DNA of 36,780 nt from Flavobacteriaceae bacterium (GTDB taxonomy: Bacteria > Bacteroidota > Bacteroidia > Flavobacteriales > Flavobacteriaceae), in NCBI GenBank assembly GCA_028284745.1, contig JANQRC010000016.1:1-36780 (forward strand). Reading direction: 5' to 3'. This document shows positions 16,934 to 24,994 of the stretch, one piece after another (position 1 is the stretch's first letter; the number at the start of each line of letters is the position of its first letter). The translations under genes and the position numbers were made by a program. The notes beneath the pieces are model-generated. The model was not told the DNA's origin. It saw only the letters and a list, made by a program, of their open reading frames with translations, and did not search any database.

Positions 16934-18334
16934 CTATTCAATTATTGTCTTTAACGAATCCCATATGCGCTCAGAGGCTTTTGCAGGATGATCAGGCCTA
17001 TTGATCACCTGATACCATTGGTGGGTCATAGAGGTGTCGTTGGCAATGCCCAAAAACATGGCATTTACCTTCTGGAGTGTCTCTTCCTTGCTTCTAGACC
17101 ATACAACCGTTTTTTCCTTATTCGGCATTGACCTGAAATGTACATACTTGTAGTTCTGCCCGATATCGCGGATACCTCTTTTTAGCTGAGGTTGCTCGTA
17201 GTCGAAAAACAAGCATGGCTTTTTGTGGATCACAAAATCGAACACCATGGAAGAAGCGATGTTGCACACAAACTCGCTATGATGGCAAACATTGACCAAT
17301 AGCTTGAAATCTTCCTTGGTCGGCATTACCTGGTCCCAACGTTCGCCTATGGGCTTCCATAATGGGTCGATAGAGACAATGACATCTTTGTATTCTTCTA
17401 ACACAGCATCATATCTACCTGTGAAATCGATGGGTACCTTACGATAGATGATGCCCACATCCTCTCCTTGTTCTTTAAGCTTCCTAACGGCAATCGCCGT
17501 GTCCTCAAGATAATATTGGTCCAAGGGCGAAGTGGTGATATCATCCCCAGAGAAGCACAGGTATCTTGTATTTGGGCTTAACCCGTGTGCTTCACAAAAC
17601 GCTGCTCTGGTTTGAAGTAAGGATGTATCATAATGTGGTTCGAATTGAGGCGTTCCCGTCACAAATACTTGTTCATCTCTCACAAAGGGGTAATAGAAGT
17701 GCAATTCTTTCTTCATGTGTGCGCTCCATACAAAATAGTGGTCGGTCTCGATCACCATGGTAGCTTTTGGCAGATTATCCCATGAGAAGATCCATGTTGC
17801 TGTAGGTATGCCCAGATCTTGCGCTGCAAGGATCGCAGGAATTGCTTGCGTTGGGCGTTGGTTGGTACAGAATACAATATCTGGGCGATGCTCTTTTAAT
17901 TGCGCCTTACAATAATTGTATTTAGGTGACTTTCTAGTATCGTGCTTTATTTGTTTGCGAATAGCCTTCACTCCCTTTTCTGTGGAACCAAAGACCTCCT
18001 TATAGCGTACAAACACACTTTTTAGGATGTTCTTTGTGGTAGCATAGGGCAGCGGGAATCTGTAGGTCGGGTATACTTTGTCCTTGAATTTCTTTTGCCA
18101 AAGCGCCAATTCCATACGCTTGCGTGCCCTGCTTAGTGTACCGATAGATTTGTGCAAGCGGTGTTCTTCAATTTTTAGCTCTTCGTACCCTAATTGCTCT
18201 TTTAGCGGAAAAACGGTGTTGTTCCAATACACAATATCGAAACCGGCTTCCTCCCCTACTTCTTTGAATTTTGTGAATGCAAAGTTTCGCAACCCTACGC
18301 CGTCCGGTAGTAGTATGAATACCTTTTTCTTCAT
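16934..18334 (-). CDS. GT-B-like protein, putative UDP-glycosyltransferase, function unknown
   Basis: I do not recognise a specific family. The 466-residue protein starts 'MKKKVFILLPDGVGLRNFAF', like the first strand of a GT-B fold. It has a basic helical stretch (about 65-145) that may contact membrane or acceptor. Then come 'DIVFCTNQRP', 'TATWIFSWDNLPKATM' and 'VTGTPQFEPHYD' near 155-235, and 'EFVCNIASSMVFDFVIHKKP' near 350-370, which looks like the donor-binding end of CDP-glycerol or UDP-sugar transferases. There is no membrane helix or signal peptide. It lies between the NeuB-like gene and the ArnC-like gene, so a transferase using the CMP-nonulosonate is worth considering (inference). 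Confidence in 'glycosyltransferase-like' is moderate; specificity is unknown. Confidence 0.55.
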   Translation of the reverse strand: MKKKVFILLPDGVGLRNFAFTKFKEVGEEAGFDIVYWNNTVFPLKEQLGYEELKIEEHRLHKSIGTLSRARKRMELALWQKKFKDKVYPTYRFPLPYATTKNILKSVFVRYKEVFGSTEKGVKAIRKQIKHDTRKSPKYNYCKAQLKEHRPDIVFCTNQRPTQAIPAILAAQDLGIPTATWIFSWDNLPKATMVIETDHYFVWSAHMKKELHFYYPFVRDEQVFVTGTPQFEPHYDTSLLQTRAAFCEAHGLSPNTRYLCFSGDDITTSPLDQYYLEDTAIAVRKLKEQGEDVGIIYRKVPIDFTGRYDAVLEEYKDVIVSIDPLWKPIGERWDQVMPTKEDFKLLVNVCHHSEFVCNIASSMVFDFVIHKKPCLFFDYEQPQLKRGIRDIGQNYKYVHFRSMPNKEKTVVWSRSKEETLQKVNAMFLGIANDTSMTHQWYQVINRPDHPAKASERIWDSLKTIIE

Positions 18335-18352
18335 TAATTATGTTCGAATCAG

Positions 18353-19237
18353 TTAAACCGAAGATGCCTTCTTGAACTTCAACTTGTCCCTTTGTACTTG
18401 CTCTATATCAAGAATGTCTGCCTGCTTGTATGCCAATGAATCGTACACAGCATTTAGGTCTCTTGATAGTTTTCGCATGCCCATCGGCTCTAGGGAAGCC
18501 GCATGATCGGTGCCCTTCCATGTACGGTCTAGTGTGAAGTGACGTTCTATGATATTAGCGCCCAACGTAAAGGCTGCGACATCTACTGCAATGCCCAAAT
18601 GGTGACCAGAAAACCCTATGTGTCTTACTTTTTCACCGTATTTTTCTGTGAGCAGGTCTATGTCTAACAAGCATACTTTATCAAAAGGGACGGGATATCC
18701 TGATGTACAGTTATAGAGCACCAGGTCTTGGCCTCTTCCTTTAGTTTCAAAGAATGACACCAGTTCTTCGATCTCAGATTTGGTGGTCATTCCAGTAGAG
18801 ATGTGTATCTCTCCACGGTAGTTATCACACAGCCAGCCAAGCATCTCGTAGTGATTGTTACACGCTGAAGGTATCTTGATGAATTTTGGGTCTAAAGAAG
18901 CGATTTCCTTGGCAGAAGTGGTATCCCATACAGAAGTGGAATAGGTAATGCCTATCTCTTCACAAAAATCTTTTAGTTCTTGATGTTGGTCCCTAGTGAA
19001 TTCTAGGTATTCTCTATGGGCACCGTAAGTGTCACCATATGAGTTCACGGGATTGGGATGCGGGCTGTTGTATTGTTCCTCGGTAAGGAGTTCCCTGTTG
19101 TTTCGCTTCTGAAACTTTACAGCGTCTACATTGCAGAAGATCTTGGCCACTTTGATCATTTCCTTGGCGATCTCCATTTCACCTTTGTGATTGCAACCGA
19201 TCTCTGCAATGACAAAAGGTCTTTTATAATTACTCAT
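18353..19237 (-). CDS. neuB: N-acetylneuraminate/nonulosonate synthase family protein (NeuB-like), no SAF domain
   Basis: The 294-residue TIM-barrel matches the NeuB family. It has 'FVIAEIGCNHKG' at 8-19, 'VDAVKFQKRNNRELLT', 'FIKIPSACNNHYEML', 'HISTGMTTKSEI', and 'GFSGHHLG' (His212/213) with 'IERHFTLDRTWKGTDHAASLEP' split over 230-251 (His233 is the second metal ligand). The family condenses phosphoenolpyruvate with ManNAc, ManNAc-6-P, mannose-6-P or related sugars to a nonulosonic acid. It ends about 45-50 residues early: the C-terminal SAF (antifreeze-like) domain of bacterial NeuB is absent. The start at 19237 (MSNYKRP) is chosen over an in-frame start 16 codons earlier, because it gives an ATGAGTAA overlap with the cytidylyltransferase gene and the correct N-terminus. 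No NeuC/NanE is present, so the sugar is not determined. Confidence 0.85.
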   Translation of the reverse strand: MSNYKRPFVIAEIGCNHKGEMEIAKEMIKVAKIFCNVDAVKFQKRNNRELLTEEQYNSPHPNPVNSYGDTYGAHREYLEFTRDQHQELKDFCEEIGITYSTSVWDTTSAKEIASLDPKFIKIPSACNNHYEMLGWLCDNYRGEIHISTGMTTKSEIEELVSFFETKGRGQDLVLYNCTSGYPVPFDKVCLLDIDLLTEKYGEKVRHIGFSGHHLGIAVDVAAFTLGANIIERHFTLDRTWKGTDHAASLEPMGMRKLSRDLNAVYDSLAYKQADILDIEQVQRDKLKFKKASSV

Positions 19238-20390
19238 AGCGTAGGTTATACTTTTGAATAAACTCACATGCTTCACGAATTGCACCAGCTGCTGAATCCT
19301 TGCTCAGCACAATATCTGCTTGCTGCTTGACCTCTGTGGTGGCATTGTTTGGCGTAAAAGACCACCCAACAGAACAGATGTTTGCAAGGTCGTTGACGTC
19401 ATCGCCAATGTAGGCAATATTTGCCATAGAAAGCCCTTTTTCGTTGACAATGTTGTGTAATAGGGCAAACTTGTCTTTCACTCCCAGATAAACGTTGGTG
19501 ATCTTCAGCTTTTTCATTCTTTGCGCAACCAACTCGGACTGCTCAGAAGTCATAACTATCACATCTACAGCATGTTGTCTGAGTATTTCGAGCCCCATTC
19601 CATCTCTCATATCGAATTTTTTGGCCATTTCGCCGCTAGCATCATACCAGGTACATCCATCGGTGAAAACGCCGTCTACATCCAGCACAAAGTGCGTGAT
19701 CCTTTGTTGCTGCTTTTTTCTACGTTGGCGTTGCATCAATAGCTGCTCTACAATGAGCCAGTCTTGCTCTGAGTCGATCTCGGTCAATGAATCCTCAGGC
19801 ATTGCTACAAGACCTATCTTACCACTTAGCCTATTCTTTGAAGATCGCAATGCTTCTCTGGTAGTAACATACACTGCTCCATTTTCGATCAACAGGCCTT
19901 CAAAGTCTTGACGCCTTGGCCTCTTGAAAATATCATAGTTCATTGCCATACCTGCTTTGTCCCAGGCAAATCGATGGGCTCTAACAACAGTCAATGCGCT
20001 ATCGTATTCACCAGAGACACTTTGCAGACAGGCATTGATATCGCTAGCTTTGGTGAATGGCGATGTTGCCTGCAGCAGGCATAGAACATCGAAAGCATAG
20101 CCGATATTCTCACAAAACTCTAGTATGGCACTTTCGGTAGAAGCAGTATCCGAAGCACTTTCTGGGCTGCGTTCCATGACTTTCACCTTGTTGGTCCAGG
20201 TATATTGTTTCTCTACGAAGTCTATGATGTCTTGATCGTCTGTGAACACATATATTTCATCGAGCGAAGAGAAGATGGCTTCGGCAAGTGCCCAACAGAA
20301 GAGCGGCCTGCCCACCATTTTACGCTTGTTTTTACCTGGTATTCCTTTTGAGCCTTTACGAAGGGGTATCAACCCTATGGATCTAGACAT
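19230..20390 (-). CDS. neuA: Bifunctional CMP-nonulosonate synthetase / HAD phosphatase fusion
   Basis: The 386-residue protein has two domains. Residues 1-~218 are a CMP-sialate/CMP-Kdo type cytidylyltransferase: 'IPLRKGSKGIPGKN' at 8-21 is the CTP-binding loop, 'CLLQATSPFTKASDI' lies at 104-118, and 'ENGAVYVT' at 169-176. A basic Gln/Arg linker (219-230) joins a KdsC-like HAD phosphatase. In that domain Asp237 and Asp239 lie in 'LDVDGVFTDG', the Thr/Ser motif is 281-282, Lys is 305/307, and 'IGDDVND' is 328-334. The set implies that the synthase product is a 9-phosphate (Neu5Ac-9-P or KDN-9-P), which the HAD domain dephosphorylates before CMP activation (inference). Vertebrate CMAS has a similar order. 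It is the first gene of the long minus-strand block and overlaps the NeuB-like gene by eight bases. Confidence 0.87.
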   Translation of the reverse strand: MSRSIGLIPLRKGSKGIPGKNKRKMVGRPLFCWALAEAIFSSLDEIYVFTDDQDIIDFVEKQYTWTNKVKVMERSPESASDTASTESAILEFCENIGYAFDVLCLLQATSPFTKASDINACLQSVSGEYDSALTVVRAHRFAWDKAGMAMNYDIFKRPRRQDFEGLLIENGAVYVTTREALRSSKNRLSGKIGLVAMPEDSLTEIDSEQDWLIVEQLLMQRQRRKKQQQRITHFVLDVDGVFTDGCTWYDASGEMAKKFDMRDGMGLEILRQHAVDVIVMTSEQSELVAQRMKKLKITNVYLGVKDKFALLHNIVNEKGLSMANIAYIGDDVNDLANICSVGWSFTPNNATTEVKQQADIVLSKDSAAGAIREACEFIQKYNLRYE

Positions 20391-20551
20391 GAATTCTATG
20401 CTTAATGTTATAGCAATAATAATGAAATAAACAGGATGAAGTTAAGGAAACCGATCAGAATTTGCCCGATCTTTATATTTTTACAACGGTATCCTGATAC
20501 ATGCAGTGCTAAAAAATTTCATATCTATATGGACGATGTAATCAAGGCTTC
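20391..20551. promoter_or_regulatory. Divergent intergenic region between the nonulosonate operon and the plus-strand block
   Basis: These 161 bases separate two divergent transcription units, so promoters for both strands should be here. The sequence is AT-rich. On the plus strand TATATTTT at 20474-20481 matches the Bacteroidota -7 consensus TAnnTTTG except the last base. On the minus strand the best candidate is a one-mismatch TATTATTG about 20-30 bases before the synthetase start. Neither has a clear -33 element. GTATC-CT-GATAC at 20489-20500 is a perfect five-base inverted repeat. No RNA gene or small coding region was seen. Confidence 0.45.
20489..20500. repeat. Short inverted repeat in divergent promoter region
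   Basis: GTATC and GATAC arms flank a CT spacer, lying midway between the two divergent genes. It could be a regulator half-site pair; short palindromes of this length are common by chance, so this is a weak call. Confidence 0.25.
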
Positions 20552-21871
20552 ATGAATGTTTTAGAGTTATTCACTCGTCATCAATGTAAACTTACAAGAG
20601 CAAGTGTTCTTCTTTGCACTATGACCACCTTATGTTTTTTCATATTAAAGACGTCTATTTTTCTAGGTTATCCTGTACCCGTAGGGGATGAACATTCTAT
20701 ACTAAGTATTCAAACAGCAATTGAAGAGCATGGTTTTATGAGAACTTGGTCTTCTGGGAATTTTTCGCCAGTATATTTTCTTATAGCCAATCTGCTTAAA
20801 CCGTTTTTCGATAACAACCTCTACCTATTTAGATCTATTACCGTTGTTGCGCACATGCTTTTGTTGATCGTCTCTTTCTCCTTTGCGATGCGTACACTGA
20901 AAATAGCAGGCTTCTTCATGCAATCCCTTATGCTATTCTTTGTGTCTTGCTTGGCTTTGCGAATATATTGGCAAGGAATAAATGACAGTATATTACACTT
21001 GTTCACCTTCCTTCTTTTTACGAACATCTATTTCTTGAGAAAACATTGGCATATTCATAACATGTTGTCTGTTATTGTCCTCATAGGCCTACTGTTAGGC
21101 ACAAGGTTATTCGCATTGCTGATCGTACCGGCCATTTTTTTCTTCTTTACTGACCAATGGAAAAAAGTTACGGTCATATTGATATCGGGGATCGTGCTTG
21201 GCTGTGCATTTCATATACCTTCTATTGTCAACGGAAACGGGTTTGCTAGCATAGATAAGAATCCTGAAAGCGGGCTTAATTGGTTTCAGAGAAATCATTT
21301 GTCGCAATCATACATATACGAAGGCAAGATTCCTGATGGCGGTAGAGTTTCGTGGGATGAGGTGCGATCATATCTTTCTGAACATGGTGCGCAAAGCCTT
21401 CCCAATTCTATATCAGAGTCGATCTATTTTGAACCTGTATGGACCATCAAAGAGTTCTTTAACGATTTTTGGTACTCGTTCGCAAACATCTATTTACCAT
21501 ATATTGGTATTGGTCCCATTCTTTTCATATTACTTTTTGTGCCGTATAAGAGAAACGCCATAAGAGCTTCTCTGGGCAATGATGCGAACTATGTTTCTGG
21601 CGGCATATTGGCTTTTTGGGCATATACGGCCATCATATCGCTGGTTGTAATTATGCGAATAGAACCACGGTGGTATTTCCCTTTTATTTTTCTGGGGATC
21701 ATCCTCACCCATTTCATCATACAAAAACAGGCTAACGAAAAAAATTTAGGACTCGGTCTACTCTTTTTGAATGTACTTACCCTGATGTATTTTCAAATTC
21801 ATTTTATCTTTTTTGAATCCAATCCGTTCAGAAGTTTCTTGAAAGAGACCATCAGGCCTTATATTTCGTAA
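20552..21871 (+). CDS. GT-C-like polytopic membrane protein
   Basis: A 439-residue protein with about ten membrane helices and no recognisable soluble domain. After TM1 the loop reads 'GYPVPVGDEHSILSIQTAIE' with an Asp-Glu pair near 46-47. This is the position of the catalytic or metal-binding acidic pair in GT-C transferases (PMT, ArnT, EmbC types). 'ILFILLFVPYKRN' and 'RIEPRWYFPFIFLGIIL' are late helices with an Arg-Trp-Tyr motif. The likely role is periplasmic sugar transfer from a polyprenyl-phosphate donor, but this is inferred from topology. It is read away from the nonulosonate operon. A 109-base gap with a promoter-like element separates it from gmd. It is a plus-strand gene beside long minus-strand blocks and looks AT-rich. 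Confidence 0.6.
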   Translation: MNVLELFTRHQCKLTRASVLLCTMTTLCFFILKTSIFLGYPVPVGDEHSILSIQTAIEEHGFMRTWSSGNFSPVYFLIANLLKPFFDNNLYLFRSITVVAHMLLLIVSFSFAMRTLKIAGFFMQSLMLFFVSCLALRIYWQGINDSILHLFTFLLFTNIYFLRKHWHIHNMLSVIVLIGLLLGTRLFALLIVPAIFFFFTDQWKKVTVILISGIVLGCAFHIPSIVNGNGFASIDKNPESGLNWFQRNHLSQSYIYEGKIPDGGRVSWDEVRSYLSEHGAQSLPNSISESIYFEPVWTIKEFFNDFWYSFANIYLPYIGIGPILFILLFVPYKRNAIRASLGNDANYVSGGILAFWAYTAIISLVVIMRIEPRWYFPFIFLGIILTHFIIQKQANEKNLGLGLLFLNVLTLMYFQIHFIFFESNPFRSFLKETIRPYIS

Positions 21872-21921
21872 ACCACATCGAGGCAAGCCCGCAAGGCATT
21901 CGCTGGAACTTGATTTTTGAT

Positions 21922-21934
21922 CTCGATCATCGAG
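21922..21934. repeat. Perfect 6-bp inverted repeat upstream of gmd
   Basis: CTCGAT-C-ATCGAG forms a 13-base dyad centred about 30 bases upstream of the -7-like element before gmd, in the place where a -33 box or an operator would lie. The one-base spacer is too short for an RNA hairpin loop, so a DNA-binding site is a better reading than a terminator. Confidence 0.35.
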
Positions 21935-21951
21935 TAGAGAACATTAAATAC

Positions 21952-21959
21952 TATTTTTG
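21952..21959 (+). promoter_or_regulatory. Probable Bacteroidota -7 promoter element for gmd-fcl
   Basis: TATTTTTG is an exact TAnnTTTG match 21 bases upstream of the gmd ATG, in a 109-base gap. This suggests gmd-fcl have their own promoter, separate from the membrane protein gene upstream. No clear -33 TTG is found at 19-21 bases; the region there holds an inverted repeat at 21922-21934. Confidence 0.45.
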
Positions 21960-21980
21960 CTGAACAACTAATTCATTCAA

Positions 21981-23108
21981 ATGGCGCATAAAACCAAAAA
22001 GATTGCACTCATCACGGGCGTCACAGGGCAAGATGGCGCCTATTTAAGTCAGTTTCTGCTTAAAAAAGGATATACGGTACATGGTATCAAACGGCGATCA
22101 TCATTGTTCAACACACAACGCATCGACCATCTTTACCAAGACCCACATATCGAGGACCGTAATTTTCACTTGCACTATGGAGACCTAACAGACAGCACCA
22201 ACCTGATAAGGATCATACAAGAAGTGCAGCCCGATGAGATATACAATTTGGGAGCCATGAGCCATGTGAAGGTTTCGTTCGACACACCTGAATACACAGC
22301 AAACGCTGATGGTGTAGGCACTTTGCGGATCCTTGAGGCCATTCGGTTGCTGAACTTGGGGAAGAAAACAAAATTCTATCAAGCCTCTACTTCAGAACTT
22401 TACGGAAAGGTCATGGAAGTCCCACAAACTGAAAATACGCCCTTCTACCCGAGAAGTCCTTACGGCGTGTCCAAACTTTTTGCGTACTGGACTACTGTGA
22501 ACTACAGAGAAGCCTATGACATCTTTGCATGTAATGGGATTCTCTTCAACCATGAATCACCCATACGCGGCGAGACCTTCGTGACCCGAAAGATAACCCG
22601 TGCCGCAGCCAGAATAGGTTTTGGCCTGCAAGATATGCTCTACCTAGGAAATCTTGATGCCAAGAGAGATTGGGGGCACGCCAAAGATTTTGTAAAGATG
22701 ATGTGGATGATCCTTCAACATGACCAACCTGAAGATTGGGTGGTCGCCACAGGAACTACCACCAGTATCAGAGAGCTAGCGATCATGGCATTTTCACATA
22801 TGGGTATAGAACTTGCCTTTGAAGGAAATGGGGTCGATGAGAAGGGCTACGTGAAGAAAAGCACAAACCAACAATATCCTCTGGAAGAAGGTAAACAAGT
22901 GATCGCCATAGATCCCAACTACTACCGCCCTACAGAAGTTGACCTGCTTGTTGGTGATGCTACCAAAGCGAAGGAGATTCTTGGATGGGAACCTGAATAT
23001 ACCCTTGATTCTTTGGTAGCAGAGATGATGCAACATGACCTAAAGCTCATGGAAAAAGAACGCTTCCTGAAGAAGAACGGATATACCATCCCCAACTATT
23101 TTGAATAA
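21981..23108 (+). CDS. gmd: GDP-mannose 4,6-dehydratase
   Basis: The 375-residue protein is a short-chain dehydrogenase/reductase of the Gmd family. The NADP-binding glycine loop is '[12 protein letters not shown]' (Gly13, Gly16, Gly19), followed by '[15 protein letters not shown]'. The catalytic set is Thr137 and Glu139 in 'STSELYGK' with Tyr161 and Lys165 in 'YGVSK'. '[17 protein letters not shown]' and '[17 protein letters not shown]' are signature segments. It turns GDP-D-mannose into GDP-4-keto-6-deoxymannose, the first step to GDP-L-fucose. The length is normal for bacteria. fcl follows after eight bases, so the two are co-expressed. The presence of a GT10 fucosyltransferase in the converging block supports fucose as the end product. 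Very sure. Confidence 0.97.
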   Translation: MAHKTKKIALITGVTGQDGAYLSQFLLKKGYTVHGIKRRSSLFNTQRIDHLYQDPHIEDRNFHLHYGDLTDSTNLIRIIQEVQPDEIYNLGAMSHVKVSFDTPEYTANADGVGTLRILEAIRLLNLGKKTKFYQASTSELYGKVMEVPQTENTPFYPRSPYGVSKLFAYWTTVNYREAYDIFACNGILFNHESPIRGETFVTRKITRAAARIGFGLQDMLYLGNLDAKRDWGHAKDFVKMMWMILQHDQPEDWVVATGTTTSIRELAIMAFSHMGIELAFEGNGVDEKGYVKKSTNQQYPLEEGKQVIAIDPNYYRPTEVDLLVGDATKAKEILGWEPEYTLDSLVAEMMQHDLKLMEKERFLKKNGYTIPNYFE

Positions 23109-23116
23109 GCTTTTTG

Positions 23117-24169
23117 ATGAATAAGGATGCTAAAATTTACGTAGCCGGCCACAGAGGACTTGTTGGCAGTGCCATCAAAAGGGCTCTTGAAACAGCAGGA
23201 TATGCAAACCTTGTTGTTAGGACACGCGCAGAGCTAGACCTCACCGACACCAGTGCAGTTGCCGATCTCTTCAAGACAGAAAGACCTGAGTACGTTTTCT
23301 TGGCAGCAGCCAAAGTAGGAGGCATCGTTGCCAACAACACCTACAGAGCCAGCTTCTTGTACGACAATTTGATGATACAGAACAATGTGATGCATCAAAG
23401 CCACCTGCATGGTGTGCAAAAGCTTTTGTTTTTAGGCAGTACGTGCGTATATCCAAAAAATGCTCTGCAACCCATCAAGGAAGAATACTTGTTGACCGAT
23501 GCTCTAGAATACACCAATGAGCCCTATGCCATCGCAAAGATCGCTGGTCTAAAAATGTGCGAAAGCTATAATCTGCAACACGGTACGAATTTCATCTCGG
23601 TGATGCCGACCAACATCTATGGCCCACACGATAACTTTGACCTTGATACTTCGCATGTGCTACCGGCCTTGATACGGAAGTTCATCTTGGCAAAGTATCT
23701 GCACGAGCAGGACTACGAAGCGGTACTAAAAGACCTAAGGCTTTCTTCTAAAGAGGAAGCGGTCACCTACTTGAAATCAAAAGGAATTACCGAGAACGCA
23801 GTGGAAATATGGGGTACTGGCAAACCCAGAAGAGAGTTTCTTTGGTCTGATGACCTTGCCGATGCTTGTGTTCATATCATGGAAGGAGTAAATTTTGAAG
23901 ATACCTTCGACAATCCTTCACATGTGATAAACACGCACATAAACATTGGCACAGGAGAGGACGTTTCGATCAGTGAGTTAGCAGCTCTCATCAAAGATCA
24001 TGTGGGTTATCCAGGTGAATTGACCTTTGACCATAGCAAGCCCGATGGCACTCTAAGAAAGGTGACCGATGTGACCAAGCTGCATAACCTTGGATGGAAA
24101 CACAGCATATCACTTGAAAAAGGTATCGTACAGCTGATCGACTGGTACCGAAAACATGGCACTGTTTGA
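23117..24169 (+). CDS. fcl: GDP-L-fucose synthase (GDP-4-keto-6-deoxymannose epimerase/reductase)
   Basis: A 350-residue SDR protein. Its cofactor loop is '[12 protein letters not shown]' (Gly11, Gly14, Gly17). The catalytic residues are Ser108 in 'LGSTCVYP' with Cys110, and Tyr137/Lys141 in 'YAIAKIAG'. '[13 protein letters not shown]' and '[18 protein letters not shown]' are conserved Fcl segments. It carries an insertion of about 30 residues (about 195-228) compared with the 321-residue E. coli enzyme, as is common in Bacteroidota. It epimerises and reduces the Gmd product to GDP-L-fucose. The start is ATG at 23117; a TTG at 23114 directly before it adds one residue and is not needed. It ends 14 bases before the converging FkbM-like gene. 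Confidence 0.96.
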   Translation: MNKDAKIYVAGHRGLVGSAIKRALETAGYANLVVRTRAELDLTDTSAVADLFKTERPEYVFLAAAKVGGIVANNTYRASFLYDNLMIQNNVMHQSHLHGVQKLLFLGSTCVYPKNALQPIKEEYLLTDALEYTNEPYAIAKIAGLKMCESYNLQHGTNFISVMPTNIYGPHDNFDLDTSHVLPALIRKFILAKYLHEQDYEAVLKDLRLSSKEEAVTYLKSKGITENAVEIWGTGKPRREFLWSDDLADACVHIMEGVNFEDTFDNPSHVINTHINIGTGEDVSISELAALIKDHVGYPGELTFDHSKPDGTLRKVTDVTKLHNLGWKHSISLEKGIVQLIDWYRKHGTV

Positions 24170-24183
24170 TAATTTTCTCGTAC
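24170..24183. other. Convergent gene junction, 14 bases
   Basis: fcl (plus) stops at 24169 and the FkbM-like gene (minus) stops at 24184. The 14 bases between contain no hairpin, so any transcription terminator for either operon must lie within the opposing gene, or transcripts read through and overlap. Confidence 0.6.
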
Positions 24184-24981
24184 CTAGTCGGCATACCAAA
24201 AGGTAGGCAATGGCAAACTGGGAAATGGCGTATTGTCGCAATCTAATGGGTGCGGAAGTACCGTTTGTGGAGCCTTATCCCTTACACGATCTGCTCTATA
24301 AAAGGTGAACTCGGCAGCCCGTGGTATCCTAACACCATATCTTACATCTTCCCCACTCACATTGTTAGGGTGAATATGTACACAAACATGATGCTGCAGC
24401 AGCTTCTCAAAAGTGGCATTGGCCAATTTGAAGAACTCTCTATCCCAGAATTTATGAAGGTTGTGAAACTCCACCACGACGATCCTAAAGCGCTTCAACA
24501 GTGCTTCAGAAGCATTTACAAGAGTGAGGTACTCATAGCCTTCGATGTCCATTTGCAACATTAGATCGTCATCGTCTCCTTGAATAGTACTTTCCACCCA
24601 ACGATCAAGCGTTATAAAGTGCTGATCGTTGATCGGCCCCACGAACTTCTTTAAAAATTGTAACCGTGGGTCGGCGGTACCTGGCCCATCTACTGATTTG
24701 TCTGCCAGATACAATTTCATACCGTAGTCAAGACAATGAAGCTCAAACTCGCTCATCCTTCCCACTCCGGGCGAAAAGCACGCATAAATATTCTCTAGGT
24801 CGTCTGGCACTAAGTAGCCACCGTCTTTGTCAGGGCCAAGTCTAACGAGCTCTTTATCTACTTTGTAGGGTCGCAGCGACCTGATAAGGTTCTCTACGGA
24901 AGTCTTATCTGTTGCTTTTTCAATGTAATGACCACGACTGATCATTAGGTCGATAAACTTCTTCTTCAAAAAATTGATCAT
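24184..24981 (-). CDS. FkbM-family methyltransferase-like protein
   Basis: A 265-residue protein resembling FkbM-type SAM methyltransferases. 'YACFSPGVGRMSEFELHCLD' (about 66-85) stands at the SAM-binding glycine loop, 'MKLYLADKSVDGPG' is the next acidic strand, and 'LMLQMDIEGYEYLTL' near 138-152 is the hallmark DIEGxE motif of the family. 'FRIVVVEFHNLHKF' follows. These enzymes O-methylate sugars or other hydroxyls. It is the final gene of the minus-strand block C, right after the GT10 gene. The loop 'SPGVG' differs from the classic 'GANxG', and the N-terminal ~60 residues are variable. O-methylation of fucose or another late residue is an inference from position. Start ATG at 24981; 13 bases separate it from GT10. 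Confidence 0.7.
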   Translation of the reverse strand: MINFLKKKFIDLMISRGHYIEKATDKTSVENLIRSLRPYKVDKELVRLGPDKDGGYLVPDDLENIYACFSPGVGRMSEFELHCLDYGMKLYLADKSVDGPGTADPRLQFLKKFVGPINDQHFITLDRWVESTIQGDDDDLMLQMDIEGYEYLTLVNASEALLKRFRIVVVEFHNLHKFWDREFFKLANATFEKLLQHHVCVHIHPNNVSGEDVRYGVRIPRAAEFTFYRADRVRDKAPQTVLPHPLDCDNTPFPSLPLPTFWYAD

Positions 24982-24994
24982 ACGCTGGGTTGGT

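Noticed and set aside
19238-19285. Upstream in-frame start for the NeuB-like protein (16 extra residues)
   Set aside because: The extra residues overlap the cytidylyltransferase gene more deeply and do not fit the family's N-terminus; ATG at 19237 gives the standard 'FVIAEIGCNHKG' opening.
24170-24183. Bidirectional terminator at the fcl/FkbM convergent junction
   Set aside because: Only 14 bases with no inverted repeat; too short for a hairpin terminator.
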